A stretch of 64,000 bases of DNA, taken from positions 45,139 to 109,138 of the forward strand of contig NZ_JABXKF010000188.1 in NCBI RefSeq assembly GCF_017115165.1, written 5' to 3'. This DNA comes from Nostoc sp. LPT (GTDB lineage: Bacteria > Cyanobacteriota > Cyanobacteriia > Cyanobacteriales > Nostocaceae). This document shows positions 9,476 to 18,013 of the stretch, one piece after another. The notes beneath the pieces were generated by a model. The model did not search any database. It saw nothing but the letters and a program-made list of their open reading frames with translations, and was not told the origin of the DNA. Position 1 is the first letter of the stretch. The number at the start of each line of letters is the position of its first letter. Position numbers and translations under genes: made by a program.

Positions 9476-10651
9476 TTAACTTGTTTGTTGTATGGTTGCA
9501 TTGCTAGAGTGAGGTTTGCGCTTGAACGTTGCAAATAAAATTACAACAGCACCAAACGACAAAATAGGAACACCTGAAGTTGGTTCAGCTACAGAGACAG
9601 ATGAGGTTGGCGTCAAGAGGAAGGCGTGTAATTCACCATTAACTGCACCACGACCGACAATTTGTCCATTATTATTAATGGCAGATGCTGCTGTCAAGGT
9701 AAAGCCAGCCTCTGAACCAGGAGCAATTAGGTCATTTAAGTCGTAGAGAGTGTTATCACTATAAAGAAAAGCCCGTAAACCATTGCCATCTGCGGCAAAA
9801 AAGTTATTGTTAGTGCCAGAAAACCCGACTACTTGACCCAAATTATTGATCCCCAAACCAGTACTAAATAAATCTGTAGGACGTAACCTACCGAGGTCTT
9901 GCAGTCCTGTGCTGGAACTGTACAGAAAAGTACGAGTATCATTTACGCCAGTGAGTCCCGAACTACCAACTACCTGTCCTGAGTCATTAATATCGTTTGC
10001 TTGACTGTATCTGTCACCAGGGAGGGTACCGAGATTAGTGATTATACCGTTGTCGGATAAAAAGGCTCGGCCGGAAGAACCGAAAATGCCAACTACCTGA
10101 CTTAGATTATTTATGCCATAGGCAACATAATTTTCATTTAAGTTACTGTTAATAATAGTCGTCGTACCATTGTTGTATTGGAAAGCGGCTCCAAAGGGAA
10201 AGGCAAGTTTTGGGAATATACCGCCACCATTTGTACCGCCAACTACCTCACCTAAGTTATTGATAGCATAAGGAATGCCTTTAAGACCGATATTTTGCGT
10301 TGTTCCATCACTGTAAATAAAGGCGTTATTATCACTGTCAGTTTTACCGATGGAATTACCAATTACTTGCCCCAAGTTATTGATACCAGCCACTCCAAGT
10401 TGACTATCACCAGGCAATGGACTAATTTTTTGCAGCGAACCGTTGCTGTAAAAAAAAGAACCGCTTAAAGTATTAATGGCTATCTCACCTGAGTTATTAA
10501 TATCTGTAGCGTAACTGTAAGCTTCTCCTGTAAGATTGCCTAAGTCAGTAACTGAGTATAAAGATACCGCCAATGCCGACTTGGATGCAGTCAGACTGAT
10601 TGCGGTGAAGGTTATTGCTGTTATACAGGATTTCCACTTAAGTAAAACCAT
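9476..10651 (-). CDS. HAF-repeat extracellular protein with PEP-CTERM-like tail
   Basis: A 391-aa exported protein built of repeated units of about 45-55 residues with the pattern LG-x-L-x-G-x(5)-A-x-(D/G)INN-x-G-x-(V/I)-(A/V)-G. This matches the HAF-repeat family, usually linked to cell-surface proteins. The N-terminus (residues 5-28) is a signal peptide. The C-terminus has AEPTSG, a hydrophobic helix (VPILSFGAVVILFATF) and a basic KRK end, which resembles a PEP-CTERM sorting signal although the canonical PEP is degraded to AEP. Substrate and partner are unknown. Monocistronic. Confidence 0.8.
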   Translation of the reverse strand: MVLLKWKSCITAITFTAISLTASKSALAVSLYSVTDLGNLTGEAYSYATDINNSGEIAINTLSGSFFYSNGSLQKISPLPGDSQLGVAGINNLGQVIGNSIGKTDSDNNAFIYSDGTTQNIGLKGIPYAINNLGEVVGGTNGGGIFPKLAFPFGAAFQYNNGTTTIINSNLNENYVAYGINNLSQVVGIFGSSGRAFLSDNGIITNLGTLPGDRYSQANDINDSGQVVGSSGLTGVNDTRTFLYSSSTGLQDLGRLRPTDLFSTGLGINNLGQVVGFSGTNNNFFAADGNGLRAFLYSDNTLYDLNDLIAPGSEAGFTLTAASAINNNGQIVGRGAVNGELHAFLLTPTSSVSVAEPTSGVPILSFGAVVILFATFKRKPHSSNATIQQTS

Positions 10652-10686
10652 GTTACTTTGCCGTGATTTTCTATTACCCTACCAAA

Positions 10687-11709
10687 TTACCACTGAACAG
10701 TAGAGGCGTGAACTGCCGTATCTGGGTAATCGCTAAATACGCCATCAACACCTAAGTTGAAAAATAGTTCATATTCACCTTGAGGATTTCCTTGAAAATC
10801 CAGTGGCAAAAAACAGTCTTCATTGCGGAAAGTCCAGACATGAACTAGCAAACCAGCCGCATGAGCATCGATGACTAAAGATGTAGGCGATGTCTGGCGA
10901 CAAGCCGCTTTGCGTCTACGCAATTTACCATTGCTGTCTCTAGGAACCAGTAAATTTTTATGAATCCCAATCGCCTGTGCATATTCAGCAATTTCTGCTA
11001 AACCTGATGCTGTGACTAAATCTGTATAGGTGCGTTCGCAGCCACTAACGACAAAATCATAAGGTTTACCACTGTTATTCAGCAATTGCACCAGAGGTAA
11101 ATCAGTCTTTGTGGATAAATCTTGTAAATTACCCACTTCAAAAGACTGAATGAAAACAGGTGCGTTAGCTCCCTGATAACCGTTAGCTGTTAAAGTTGCA
11201 AGTAGGGGTGCTTCTAGGGCTAACCCAATAGATTGAAAGTAAGTTGGGTGCTTAGTTTCTGGGTAAATGCCAATCGCCCGATTAATTTCGCCACTTTTAA
11301 CCTTGACTAAATCGATGATTTCTTGCAGTGTGGGAATTTCTAAGAGTCCATCATAGGCGGTATTTTGCGATCGCAGTTGGGGAATTCGCTCTTTAGCTCG
11401 TAGTGTTTTCAGTTCTTTTAGGGTAAAGTCTTCAGTAAACCAGCCAGTTTTTGTTTCGCCATCAATTATTTTAGTGGTTTGAAGATGAGCAAATTCTGGA
11501 TGGCTTGCAACGTTGGTGGTTTCAGAAATCTCATTTTCATGACGAGCAATTAAAACGGTGTCTTTGGTAGAAACTAAATCAGGTTCAATATAATCAGCCC
11601 CAAGTGCGATCGCTAACTCATAAGCAGCTAAAGTATGTTCCGGACGATAGCCGCTAGCACCCCGGTGTGCAATGATAATTGGAGATGCGTCTTGCAAAGT
11701 TGTAGTCAT
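10687..11709 (-). CDS. Glycerophosphodiester phosphodiesterase
   Basis: Hydrolyses glycerophosphodiesters (lipid head-group breakdown products) to glycerol-3-phosphate and an alcohol. The GDPD TIM-barrel signature is clear: HRGASGYRPEHT near the N-terminus, with catalytic His, and the metal-binding YIEPDLVSTKD a few lines later; a later His follows in IARHENEIS. Length (340 aa) fits the family. The start at 11709 (MTTTLQDAS) is preferred to the 11721 codon because the latter adds only four residues. No signal peptide is evident, so a cytoplasmic location is expected. Divergent from the next plus-strand gene by 850 bp. Confidence 0.92.
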   Translation of the reverse strand: MTTTLQDASPIIIAHRGASGYRPEHTLAAYELAIALGADYIEPDLVSTKDTVLIARHENEISETTNVASHPEFAHLQTTKIIDGETKTGWFTEDFTLKELKTLRAKERIPQLRSQNTAYDGLLEIPTLQEIIDLVKVKSGEINRAIGIYPETKHPTYFQSIGLALEAPLLATLTANGYQGANAPVFIQSFEVGNLQDLSTKTDLPLVQLLNNSGKPYDFVVSGCERTYTDLVTASGLAEIAEYAQAIGIHKNLLVPRDSNGKLRRRKAACRQTSPTSLVIDAHAAGLLVHVWTFRNEDCFLPLDFQGNPQGEYELFFNLGVDGVFSDYPDTAVHASTVQW

Positions 11710-11721
11710 TACTTTACCCAC

Positions 11722-12568
11722 CTACACAGAAGAAAGCTATCCGTAGTATGTCGTAGAGAAGCAGTGCGCGATCAGAATTTGATGCTGTAGCCACTTACAT
11801 CAACTAGTAGGTGTACTTGACCAACCATTTTGTCAACCGTATTGGGTTAACGATATTGCGTTAATAATATCAAAGGTGGATAAATCCAGATCCAATACAT
11901 TAATCGAGATTCGGAAAAACTCACAATTCAATACAGTTTAGTTTTTTATCGAAACCAAAAAACAAGTATTTTTAGTCTTGCGATCGCTACTCAACCTAAA
12001 ATTATTTTTAACTCAGGGTAAGTCAAGACAAATAAAACTGTCTAAAGAGGGTTGTAATTTTTCATTGGTAAGAGTTTAACTAGTCTTTATCTTGAATAAT
12101 ATAGTTATTGTTTATTCCTAGTGAATTAATTGTTGGCTGATAGTTGAATTATTCAATAAGTATTAAATTAATCAAATCTGCCATTATAATACCACTAAAT
12201 CGATACAGTATTAGTCATATTTAAAAAACTAATTATTGAAGAATAAGTATTGCTATTAAATAATAAATCTGTCATATTTAAGAGTTTTATTATCGTAAAT
12301 TCAAGGTTTTAAGACCCCTACATCTATATGTAGCACCAGTTTCAGTCGGGGTTTAAATGGAACGTAGTTGCCACAACGCTCTTAACCCGCGCAAGGCACT
12401 TCTCTTCTCTACGAGACGCTACGCGAACGTCTGAAATGTCTAAAATATTTGAATTTTGAATGCGTGAATTTTGAATTGTTAATCCCTACCTATGCAAGTA
12501 AATTCAGGAATCAAATCGGATTTATAGATAATTAATTTGTTTTATTGTTCTATAATAGCAATTTAACC
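11722..12568. other. Long AT-rich intergenic region
   Basis: About 850 bp without a credible gene. It contains a HIP1 octamer near 11983, a small palindrome CTACAT-CTAT-ATGTAG near 12320-12335, and at about 12404-12429 a copy of the dispersed element CTACGAGACGCTACGCGAACG, which recurs near 38150-38170, with variants near 34930 and 39155. Confidence 0.4.
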
Positions 12569-13906
12569 ATGAATAATCTGCAATCTGTTAAACCTCCAAA
12601 ACTTGATAGTTGTAATAACCAAGTTATCCTCGATTACTTTGAGAATGCTTGGCAACTGGAAGATATGTTATTGAAAAGTCTAGTTGGGGAAGAGACATTT
12701 TATCTCAATCCCGATCCTTTGAGAAATCCTCTAATTTTTTATCTGGGACATTCGGCTATTTTCTACATCAATAAATTAATTCAGGTAGGATTATTAGAAA
12801 AACGCCTCAATCCAGAGTATGAAGTTTTGTTTGAATTTGGAGTCGATCCAGAAAAACCAGAAGAGTTGAATGAAGCGATCGCTCATCTAGAATGGCCGCA
12901 AGTTTCACAAACTTGGGAGTATCGAGAACAAGCATATTCTGTAATTTCTGAACTAATTAAGACAACCAAGATTACTCTGCCAATTCATCCCAATCATCCT
13001 CTTTGGGCTTTAATGATGGGGATTGAACACCAACGTATTCACATTGAAACTTCTTCGATGTTAATTCGCCAACTGCCTATTGAGAGAGTGAAACGTCCTC
13101 AAAATTGGGAATATGCCCCTTTTAATGGTTACACTTCTGAGAACGAAATGATAGAAGTTGCTGGTGGGGTAGTAAAACTCGGTAAAGCCTTAGATGATTC
13201 AACTTATGGATGGGATATTGATTATGGCGATCGCACTATTGAAGTTGTACCCTTTTTAGCCAGTAAATATCTGATTACCAATGCTGATTTTATCTATTTT
13301 GTTAAGGCTGGTGGCTACGAAAATCAAGAATATTGGGATGAAGAATCTTGGAATTGGAAAACTCGATATAATATTCAATGTCCTAAATTTTGGTTACATG
13401 AAAATGGTAGCTACAAATATCGAGCCATGTTTGATGAAATTAACTTACCCCTAGATTGGCCTGTGGAAGTCAATCACTATGAAGCAATGGCCTATTGTCG
13501 TTGGCAAGGGAAAGATACTCGCTTAATGAGTGAACCAGAATACCATTTAGCAACTTATGGTAATAGTTTATTAGATGATGTCGAAAATTATAATCTCAAT
13601 TTAAAATTTGGCTCACCTAGTCCTGTTGGGATGTTAGAAACAGCCAAAAGTAATTCGGGATTATACGATTTGCGGGGTAATGTTTGGGAATGGTTGAGTA
13701 ATAACTTAAACCCTTTTGCAGGATATCAACCTCATTTTCTTTATGAAGATAATTCTGCCGTCTTTTTTGATGATAAACATCAAATGATGTTAGGAGGGTG
13801 TTGGATAACTAATGGTACAGAAGCTTTAAAATATTACCGCAACTGGTTCCGTCCCAATTTTTATCAGCACGCTGGTTTTCGGATTGTTCAAGATATCAAA
13901 GCTTAA
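12569..13906 (+). CDS. ovoA: OvoA/EgtB-type sulfoxide synthase, lacking the methyltransferase domain
   Basis: Non-heme iron enzyme predicted to join cysteine to histidine oxidatively, the first step of ovothiol-type thiohistidine synthesis. The N-terminal DinB-like domain carries the metal triad HxxxHxE (EHQRIHIE, about residues 153-160) plus His61. The C-terminal half is a formylglycine-generating-enzyme/SUMF1-type fold with DLRGNVWEWLSNN and GFRI motifs. The sequence after the triad (TSSMLIRQLP) is closer to OvoA than to EgtB as I remember them. Canonical OvoA is about 700 aa, with a C-terminal N-methyltransferase; this 445-aa protein stops before it, and no methyltransferase follows directly. 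The start at 12569 (ATG) replaces an upstream TTG. Confidence 0.8.
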   Translation: MNNLQSVKPPKLDSCNNQVILDYFENAWQLEDMLLKSLVGEETFYLNPDPLRNPLIFYLGHSAIFYINKLIQVGLLEKRLNPEYEVLFEFGVDPEKPEELNEAIAHLEWPQVSQTWEYREQAYSVISELIKTTKITLPIHPNHPLWALMMGIEHQRIHIETSSMLIRQLPIERVKRPQNWEYAPFNGYTSENEMIEVAGGVVKLGKALDDSTYGWDIDYGDRTIEVVPFLASKYLITNADFIYFVKAGGYENQEYWDEESWNWKTRYNIQCPKFWLHENGSYKYRAMFDEINLPLDWPVEVNHYEAMAYCRWQGKDTRLMSEPEYHLATYGNSLLDDVENYNLNLKFGSPSPVGMLETAKSNSGLYDLRGNVWEWLSNNLNPFAGYQPHFLYEDNSAVFFDDKHQMMLGGCWITNGTEALKYYRNWFRPNFYQHAGFRIVQDIKA

Positions 13907-13928
13907 GAGAATATGCCTCAGTCACATA

Positions 13929-14036
13929 CTATAGCGTTTCTCGTTTGTGTGAGGTACACCCGTAGGGGCACGGCACTGCCGTGTCCCTACACCCTGCGAT
14001 ATAATGTTGTACCGAATCTGAATGGAAACCGCTATA
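13929..14036. mobile_element. MITE-like inverted-repeat element
   Basis: About 108 bp with imperfect terminal inverted repeats (CTATAGCG-TTTC at the left, GGAAACCGCTATA at the right). Inside is a strong hairpin, GTAGGGGCACGGCA against TGCCGTGTCCCTAC (about 13961-13989). No transposase lies inside. The right end provides the last codons and stop of the adjacent broken minus-strand reading frame, so insertion here seems to have cut that gene. Confidence 0.55.
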
Positions 14037-14321
14037 TAAGGTTACAGAGATGCAAAAAATTTTGAATTTCTGTTTTGAGATCGAATTTTATCTCAAGATC
14101 GCTATCAGAACTGACTGGTAAAATGTCTCGGTTAGATTGGGCAGCAATCAGGCTATTGTTGACAAAAGCTAGTCTTTTATCGCCCATCTTAAATAAGTTG
14201 GTCGTTCTTCTGCACTGAGGGTAACAAGAAAAGGCAACTTTGCTTGGATAGTCGCAAAAGCTGCTTTAATTTCTTGGATATCTGCTGGGGAAAGGGACGC
14301 GGTAATGTTTTGGTAAGCCAT
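14032..14321 (-). pseudogene. Broken small conserved cyanobacterial protein (frameshift and 3' truncation)
   Basis: From the ATG at 14321 the minus strand encodes MAYQNITASLSPADIQEIK..., which resembles a family of about 150-aa cyanobacterial proteins of unknown function that I recall by its MAYQNI start and its KMGDK..AFVNNSL motif. After LSAEERPTY the frame runs into a stop, but in the next frame the expected KMGDKRLAFVNNSLIAAQ and NRDILP motifs follow directly, so one base (a T in the TTTAAG context near 14190) is missing. The reading then ends early at 14032 where a MITE-like element begins, so the last third is lost. Almost certainly non-functional. Confidence 0.75.
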
Positions 14322-14446
14322 TGGATATTTACTCAGGTGAATCTGTTTGTTATGATTTTCACTGGTAAATGCGATCGCGCAATAAGTACACGGGCGGAAG
14401 GAATACGGTTCGGTTAAGGAGACGCGATAAATCGCCGTCTCTACAA

Positions 14447-14793
14447 TTATTGGCCCGATGGTTTCTTGGCAAAGCCATAGCGTAATCTATCCATAATCCA
14501 AGTTTGGAAGTTGTCAATGTAGCTAAATATCACCGATACGTTTCGACTGTGGCGATGGTGACTGTCATCGCTGGGTTAACTTTTTTATCCGCTACCACCT
14601 TTTGTTGACGGGATGGAAAACGATTTAATACACTCATCCCAACCAAGGCGATCGCAATTCCTAAACCAGTACCCAAGAATAATGGCTTCAACCATCCCCT
14701 GGTTAGTTTTTGATCTGATTTGCTTAAAAAACTCCTATCTTCAGAGGTTATAGCTTCTTCCACCTCGACTTCTGCAAGACTTTCATCGCTCAC
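14447..14793 (-). pseudogene. Deletion scar: start of an efflux membrane-fusion protein joined to an unrelated C-terminus
   Basis: The minus-strand frame from 14793 gives 87 aa: an acidic N-terminus, a membrane anchor (LFLGTGLGIAIALVGMSVL) and VNPAMTVTIATVETYR. This is how RND/HlyD-type periplasmic adaptor proteins begin; they normally run to 400-500 aa, but here a stop follows at once. In another frame the same DNA continues as SYIDNFQTWIMDRL...FAKKPSGQ, ending at 14447, which looks like the natural C-terminus of another, unidentified protein. The simplest reading is an internal deletion that fused the first about 85 codons of an adaptor gene to the last about 30 codons of a neighbour. Confidence 0.6.
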
Positions 14794-15589
14794 ATCACCT
14801 CTACTTGCTGTCTATGCATACCAAATCTTGGTATTTTCTTAAGAAAACTTGAAGTTTATTTACTTCGATATCAACTATGACGCATTTCATCATAAATGTC
14901 TTTTAGTTATAGTAGCATATAATACAACTTTGCCTATCAGAAAAATTATTAGTAAAAAATGATAATAAATTTTATGTAGATTATGATAAAAAAATCTTTC
15001 ATCTTTCTTATAGAGCTACTTTATGTCACACACCATCTGTATTTAGATCACTGTCAACCAATACTTAGATATGAAAAACTGATATAGTTCATCTAGATTT
15101 ATCTAATTAGAATCAAAAGTATTTACAACAGATTGCAAGTTAATCAAGTACAAAAATACCCCTCCCTAACCCTCCCCGTATGTATTGGGGAGGAAACTAG
15201 ATTAAGAGTTTCCCCTTAATACATCGGGGAGCCACTGCGTTGCGGAGGTTCCCGACGCTCGAGTACTCGCTAACGCTGCGCTATCCGTTATAGCAAGTGG
15301 CGTGGGATTAAGGGGGGTAAAGGATGTACTTCATTTAGATACAAAATGCTATATGTATCTTGGCACACCAAGTAATTATTTTTTATACGTAATCAATTAT
15401 TCCTCTAAAGCCTTTATGTTGTCAGGAAACCATGTATCCAGATATAGATAAAGCTAGCGTTTACAGCTACACGTGAGTTACAAAGGAGCAAACTCCATTA
15501 CTTTAAATTCCAGCAAGGGTAGCCTTGATTATGGAATTTTGAAATCAATCAAATCAATAAAAAATTGGTATTTACCAGAGTAAGCAGAT
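14794..15589. repeat. Intergenic region with a GC-rich interspersed repeat
   Basis: About 800 bp with no gene. AT-rich sequence surrounds an interspersed repeat at about 15161-15325 that starts with CCCCTCCCTAACCCTCCCC and includes the hairpin CCTCCCC/GGGGAGG (15171-15193). It ends with GGATTAAGGGGGGTAAAGG, which is complementary in type to its start. It looks like a non-coding dispersed repeat. The promoter of the HD-domain gene must lie in the last 200 bp. Confidence 0.45.
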
Positions 15590-16471
15590 ATGTTCAATGC
15601 CACTGAAATTTTAATTGATGCCTTCGTAAATGAAATTAGAGACGGCTATCGCCGCACTTATGGCTGCTTTAAAAATGATTATCAGGACATTATCGCCTGG
15701 GCAGGTAACATGGCTTTGGAAAACATTGCCAATAGCGATGCCCTTTACCACAATGTTGAACACACTGTCTTAGTCACCCTGGTGGGACAAGAAATTTTAC
15801 GTGGCAAACACATCAGGGAAGGCGGTGTTTCTAGTGAGGACTGGTTGCATTGTATTATTTCTTTAGTCAGTCATGATATTGGTTATGTTAAGGGAGTTTG
15901 CCGACAAGACCGAGAAACAGCAAACTTATATGCCACAGGTAAAAATGGCAAAATGATTTCTGTGGCTGCTGGCGCTTCTGATGCGAGTCTGACACCGTAT
16001 CATGTTGATAGAGCCAAGCTATTTATTGATGAGCGTTTTGGAGGTCACAAGTTAATAGATGCTGAGGCAATTAAGAGCAATATCGAATTAACTCGATTTC
16101 CCGTGCCTGCGGCAGAGGATCATCAAGATACAAAGTGCTTTGCAGGATTAGTGCGTGCTGCTGATTTGATTGGTCAACTAAGCGACCCGCGTTACCTGAA
16201 GAAAATTACTTCTTTATTTTACGAATTTGAAGAAACTGGTGTAAATAAAGTTTTGGGCTATAAAACCCCTGCCGATTTGCGTAACAACTACGCTAAGTTT
16301 TACTGGAATGGCGTCTATCCCTATATCCAAGAAGGACTGCATTACCTATCATTGACACAACAGGGAAAACAAATTCTCGCTAATCTCTACTCAAACGTGT
16401 TTGTTGTGGAACATGAAAAACAACAGGAAGAACAGCAGCGGTATTTAGAGAAGTTAGCAGTTAAGAGTTAG
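15590..16471 (+). CDS. HD-domain metal-dependent phosphohydrolase-like protein
   Basis: A 293-aa soluble protein of the HD superfamily, matching the cyanobacterial group annotated as Npun_R2479-type HD metalloproteins. Metal ligands can be followed in order: His in YHNVEHT (about residues 53-59), His-Asp in VSHDIGYV (about 100), and Asp in RAADLIGQ (about 196). The N-terminal VNEIRDGYRRTYG segment precedes the domain and the C-terminus is a charged helix rich in Gln and Glu. HD proteins hydrolyse phosphate esters or nucleotides; the substrate is unknown here. An intact HD triad argues that it is active. No partner gene is obvious; the ABC permease downstream is 120 bp away. Confidence 0.82.
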   Translation: MFNATEILIDAFVNEIRDGYRRTYGCFKNDYQDIIAWAGNMALENIANSDALYHNVEHTVLVTLVGQEILRGKHIREGGVSSEDWLHCIISLVSHDIGYVKGVCRQDRETANLYATGKNGKMISVAAGASDASLTPYHVDRAKLFIDERFGGHKLIDAEAIKSNIELTRFPVPAAEDHQDTKCFAGLVRAADLIGQLSDPRYLKKITSLFYEFEETGVNKVLGYKTPADLRNNYAKFYWNGVYPYIQEGLHYLSLTQQGKQILANLYSNVFVVEHEKQQEEQQRYLEKLAVKS

Positions 16472-16592
16472 GAGAGACGCGATTAACCCTTGTCTGTACA
16501 GGGGTTGGGAGTTGAAAATTATTAATCATGAGTTATGAATTAAGATAAAAGCTTAATAACTCATAACTCCTAACTTATAACTCCTAACTACT

Positions 16593-17708
16593 ATGGATTG
16601 GTGGCGACGACTTAAGAAAAATCCTTTGGCACGCTTTGGGGCAATTTTGCTGTTAATTTTCTATATAGGAGTAATTGCAGCTGATTTCGTAGCTCCTTAT
16701 GACCCCTATGCTTCACAGCCTAATGGTTCACTGCTGCCACCAACTAAGATACACTGGGTTTCTCAGTCAGGGCAGTTTACCTGGCCTTATGTTTATCCGA
16801 CGACTCAGGGAGATACCAATTTAGATACAGGCGATCGCGAACTCATTGTAGACTCAACAAAGCCTTCACCCTTGCGTCTATTTGTCTCCGGGGCAGAATA
16901 TCGATTGTTGCAGATGAGTTTGCCACTACCCCCAAAGTGGGATGAAGTCACAATCTTTTCTGGTATCCCCTTAAATTGGCATTTATTTGGCACAACAACT
17001 GGGGCAAAAGTCAATATTTTCGGCACTGATGACCAAGGTCGCGACCAATTTAGTCGCTTGCTGCATGGCGGTCGCATCAGTATGTTTATCGGGATTTTTG
17101 GCATTATTATTACCTATCCCCTTGGTTTGCTCATCGGGGGAATTTCTGGTTATTTCGGCGGTGTGACTGATAGCATCATTATGCGTTTGGCAGAAGTGCT
17201 AATGACTTTCCCTAGTATTTATCTTTTGGTAACATTGGGTGCAGTCTTACCAGCGGGTTTAAGTAGTACGCAGCGCTTTTTGCTGATTGTGGTGATTACT
17301 TCGGTTATTAGCTGGGCTGGTTTAGCACGGGTGATTCGGGGACAGGTACTATCACTTAAAGAGCGAGAATTTGTCCAAGCAGCGCGTGCGATGGGCGGGA
17401 ACCCAATTTATATAATTATCCGTCACGTTTTGCCACAAACGGCTAGTTATGTAGTTATCTCTGCTACCCTGGCAATTCCCAGCTTTATTGGCGCAGAGGC
17501 AATACTAAGTCTCATCGGCTTGGGTATTCAACAACCAGACCCCTCTTGGGGGAATATGTTATCTCTGGCTAGCAATGCTTCAATTTTGGTACTGCAACCT
17601 TGGTTAATCTGGCCGCCGGCTGTGCTGATTATTCTCACAGTGCTAGCATTCAACTTACTCGGTGATGGGCTAAGAGATGCCCTCGATCCGCGTAGTTTAA
17701 GAAGATAA
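16593..17708 (+). CDS. Dipeptide/oligopeptide-type ABC transporter permease (DppC/OppC family)
   Basis: Inner-membrane permease of a peptide- or nickel-type ABC importer, 371 aa. An N-terminal TM helix (about 15-33) is followed by a long periplasmic insert with the FGTDDQGRDQFSRLLHG signature of the C-subunit, then five TM helices. The EAA loop that contacts the ATPase is recognisable as FVQAARAMGG...IIRHVLPQ. It normally works with a B-type permease, a solute-binding protein and one or two ATPases. A B permease (23132) and a solute-binding protein (24325) lie 5.4 kb away on the opposite strand, so the set may have been split by rearrangement or may belong to scattered genes. No ATPase gene of the system is in the window. 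Confidence 0.93.
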   Translation: MDWWRRLKKNPLARFGAILLLIFYIGVIAADFVAPYDPYASQPNGSLLPPTKIHWVSQSGQFTWPYVYPTTQGDTNLDTGDRELIVDSTKPSPLRLFVSGAEYRLLQMSLPLPPKWDEVTIFSGIPLNWHLFGTTTGAKVNIFGTDDQGRDQFSRLLHGGRISMFIGIFGIIITYPLGLLIGGISGYFGGVTDSIIMRLAEVLMTFPSIYLLVTLGAVLPAGLSSTQRFLLIVVITSVISWAGLARVIRGQVLSLKEREFVQAARAMGGNPIYIIIRHVLPQTASYVVISATLAIPSFIGAEAILSLIGLGIQQPDPSWGNMLSLASNASILVLQPWLIWPPAVLIILTVLAFNLLGDGLRDALDPRSLRR

Positions 17709-17718
17709 GCCTTCAATA

Positions 17719-18000
17719 ATAGCAAATGCGTACGCCGAAGTAACAAATGCGTACTCCGAAATAACAAATGCGATCTCCGAAATAGCAAATGCGTACGCCG
17801 AAATAGCAAATGCTGTCGCTGATATACCAAATGTGATCTCCGAAATAGCAAATGCGTACGCCAAAATAACAAATGCGTACGCCGAAATAACAAATGCGTA
17901 CTCCGAAATAACAAATGCGTACGCCGAAATAGCAAATGCGTACGCCGAAATGACAAATGCGTACTCCGAAATAACAAATGCGTATGCCGAAATAGCAAAG
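17719..18000. repeat. 21-bp tandem repeat array coding for a heptapeptide
   Basis: Thirteen full copies and one partial copy of a 21-bp unit starting ATAACAAATGCGTACGCC, beginning ten bases after the dppC-like stop. Copies differ at few positions (GCC/TCC, ACA/GCA, GAA/AAA). In the plus frame each unit reads I-T/A-N-A-Y-A/S-E with no stop from about 17700 to 18054; the minus frame is also open. Substitutions are mostly those that keep the heptapeptide. There are no spacers, so it is not a CRISPR. A GTG at 17833 could start a 73-aa product, but no ribosome binding site is evident. The array sits between two convergent genes. Confidence 0.85.
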
Positions 18001-18013
18001 GAATCACTCTACT

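Noticed and set aside
17719..18000. Tandem array considered as CRISPR
   Set aside because: The units are contiguous with no unique spacers and keep a coding frame; no cas genes are near.
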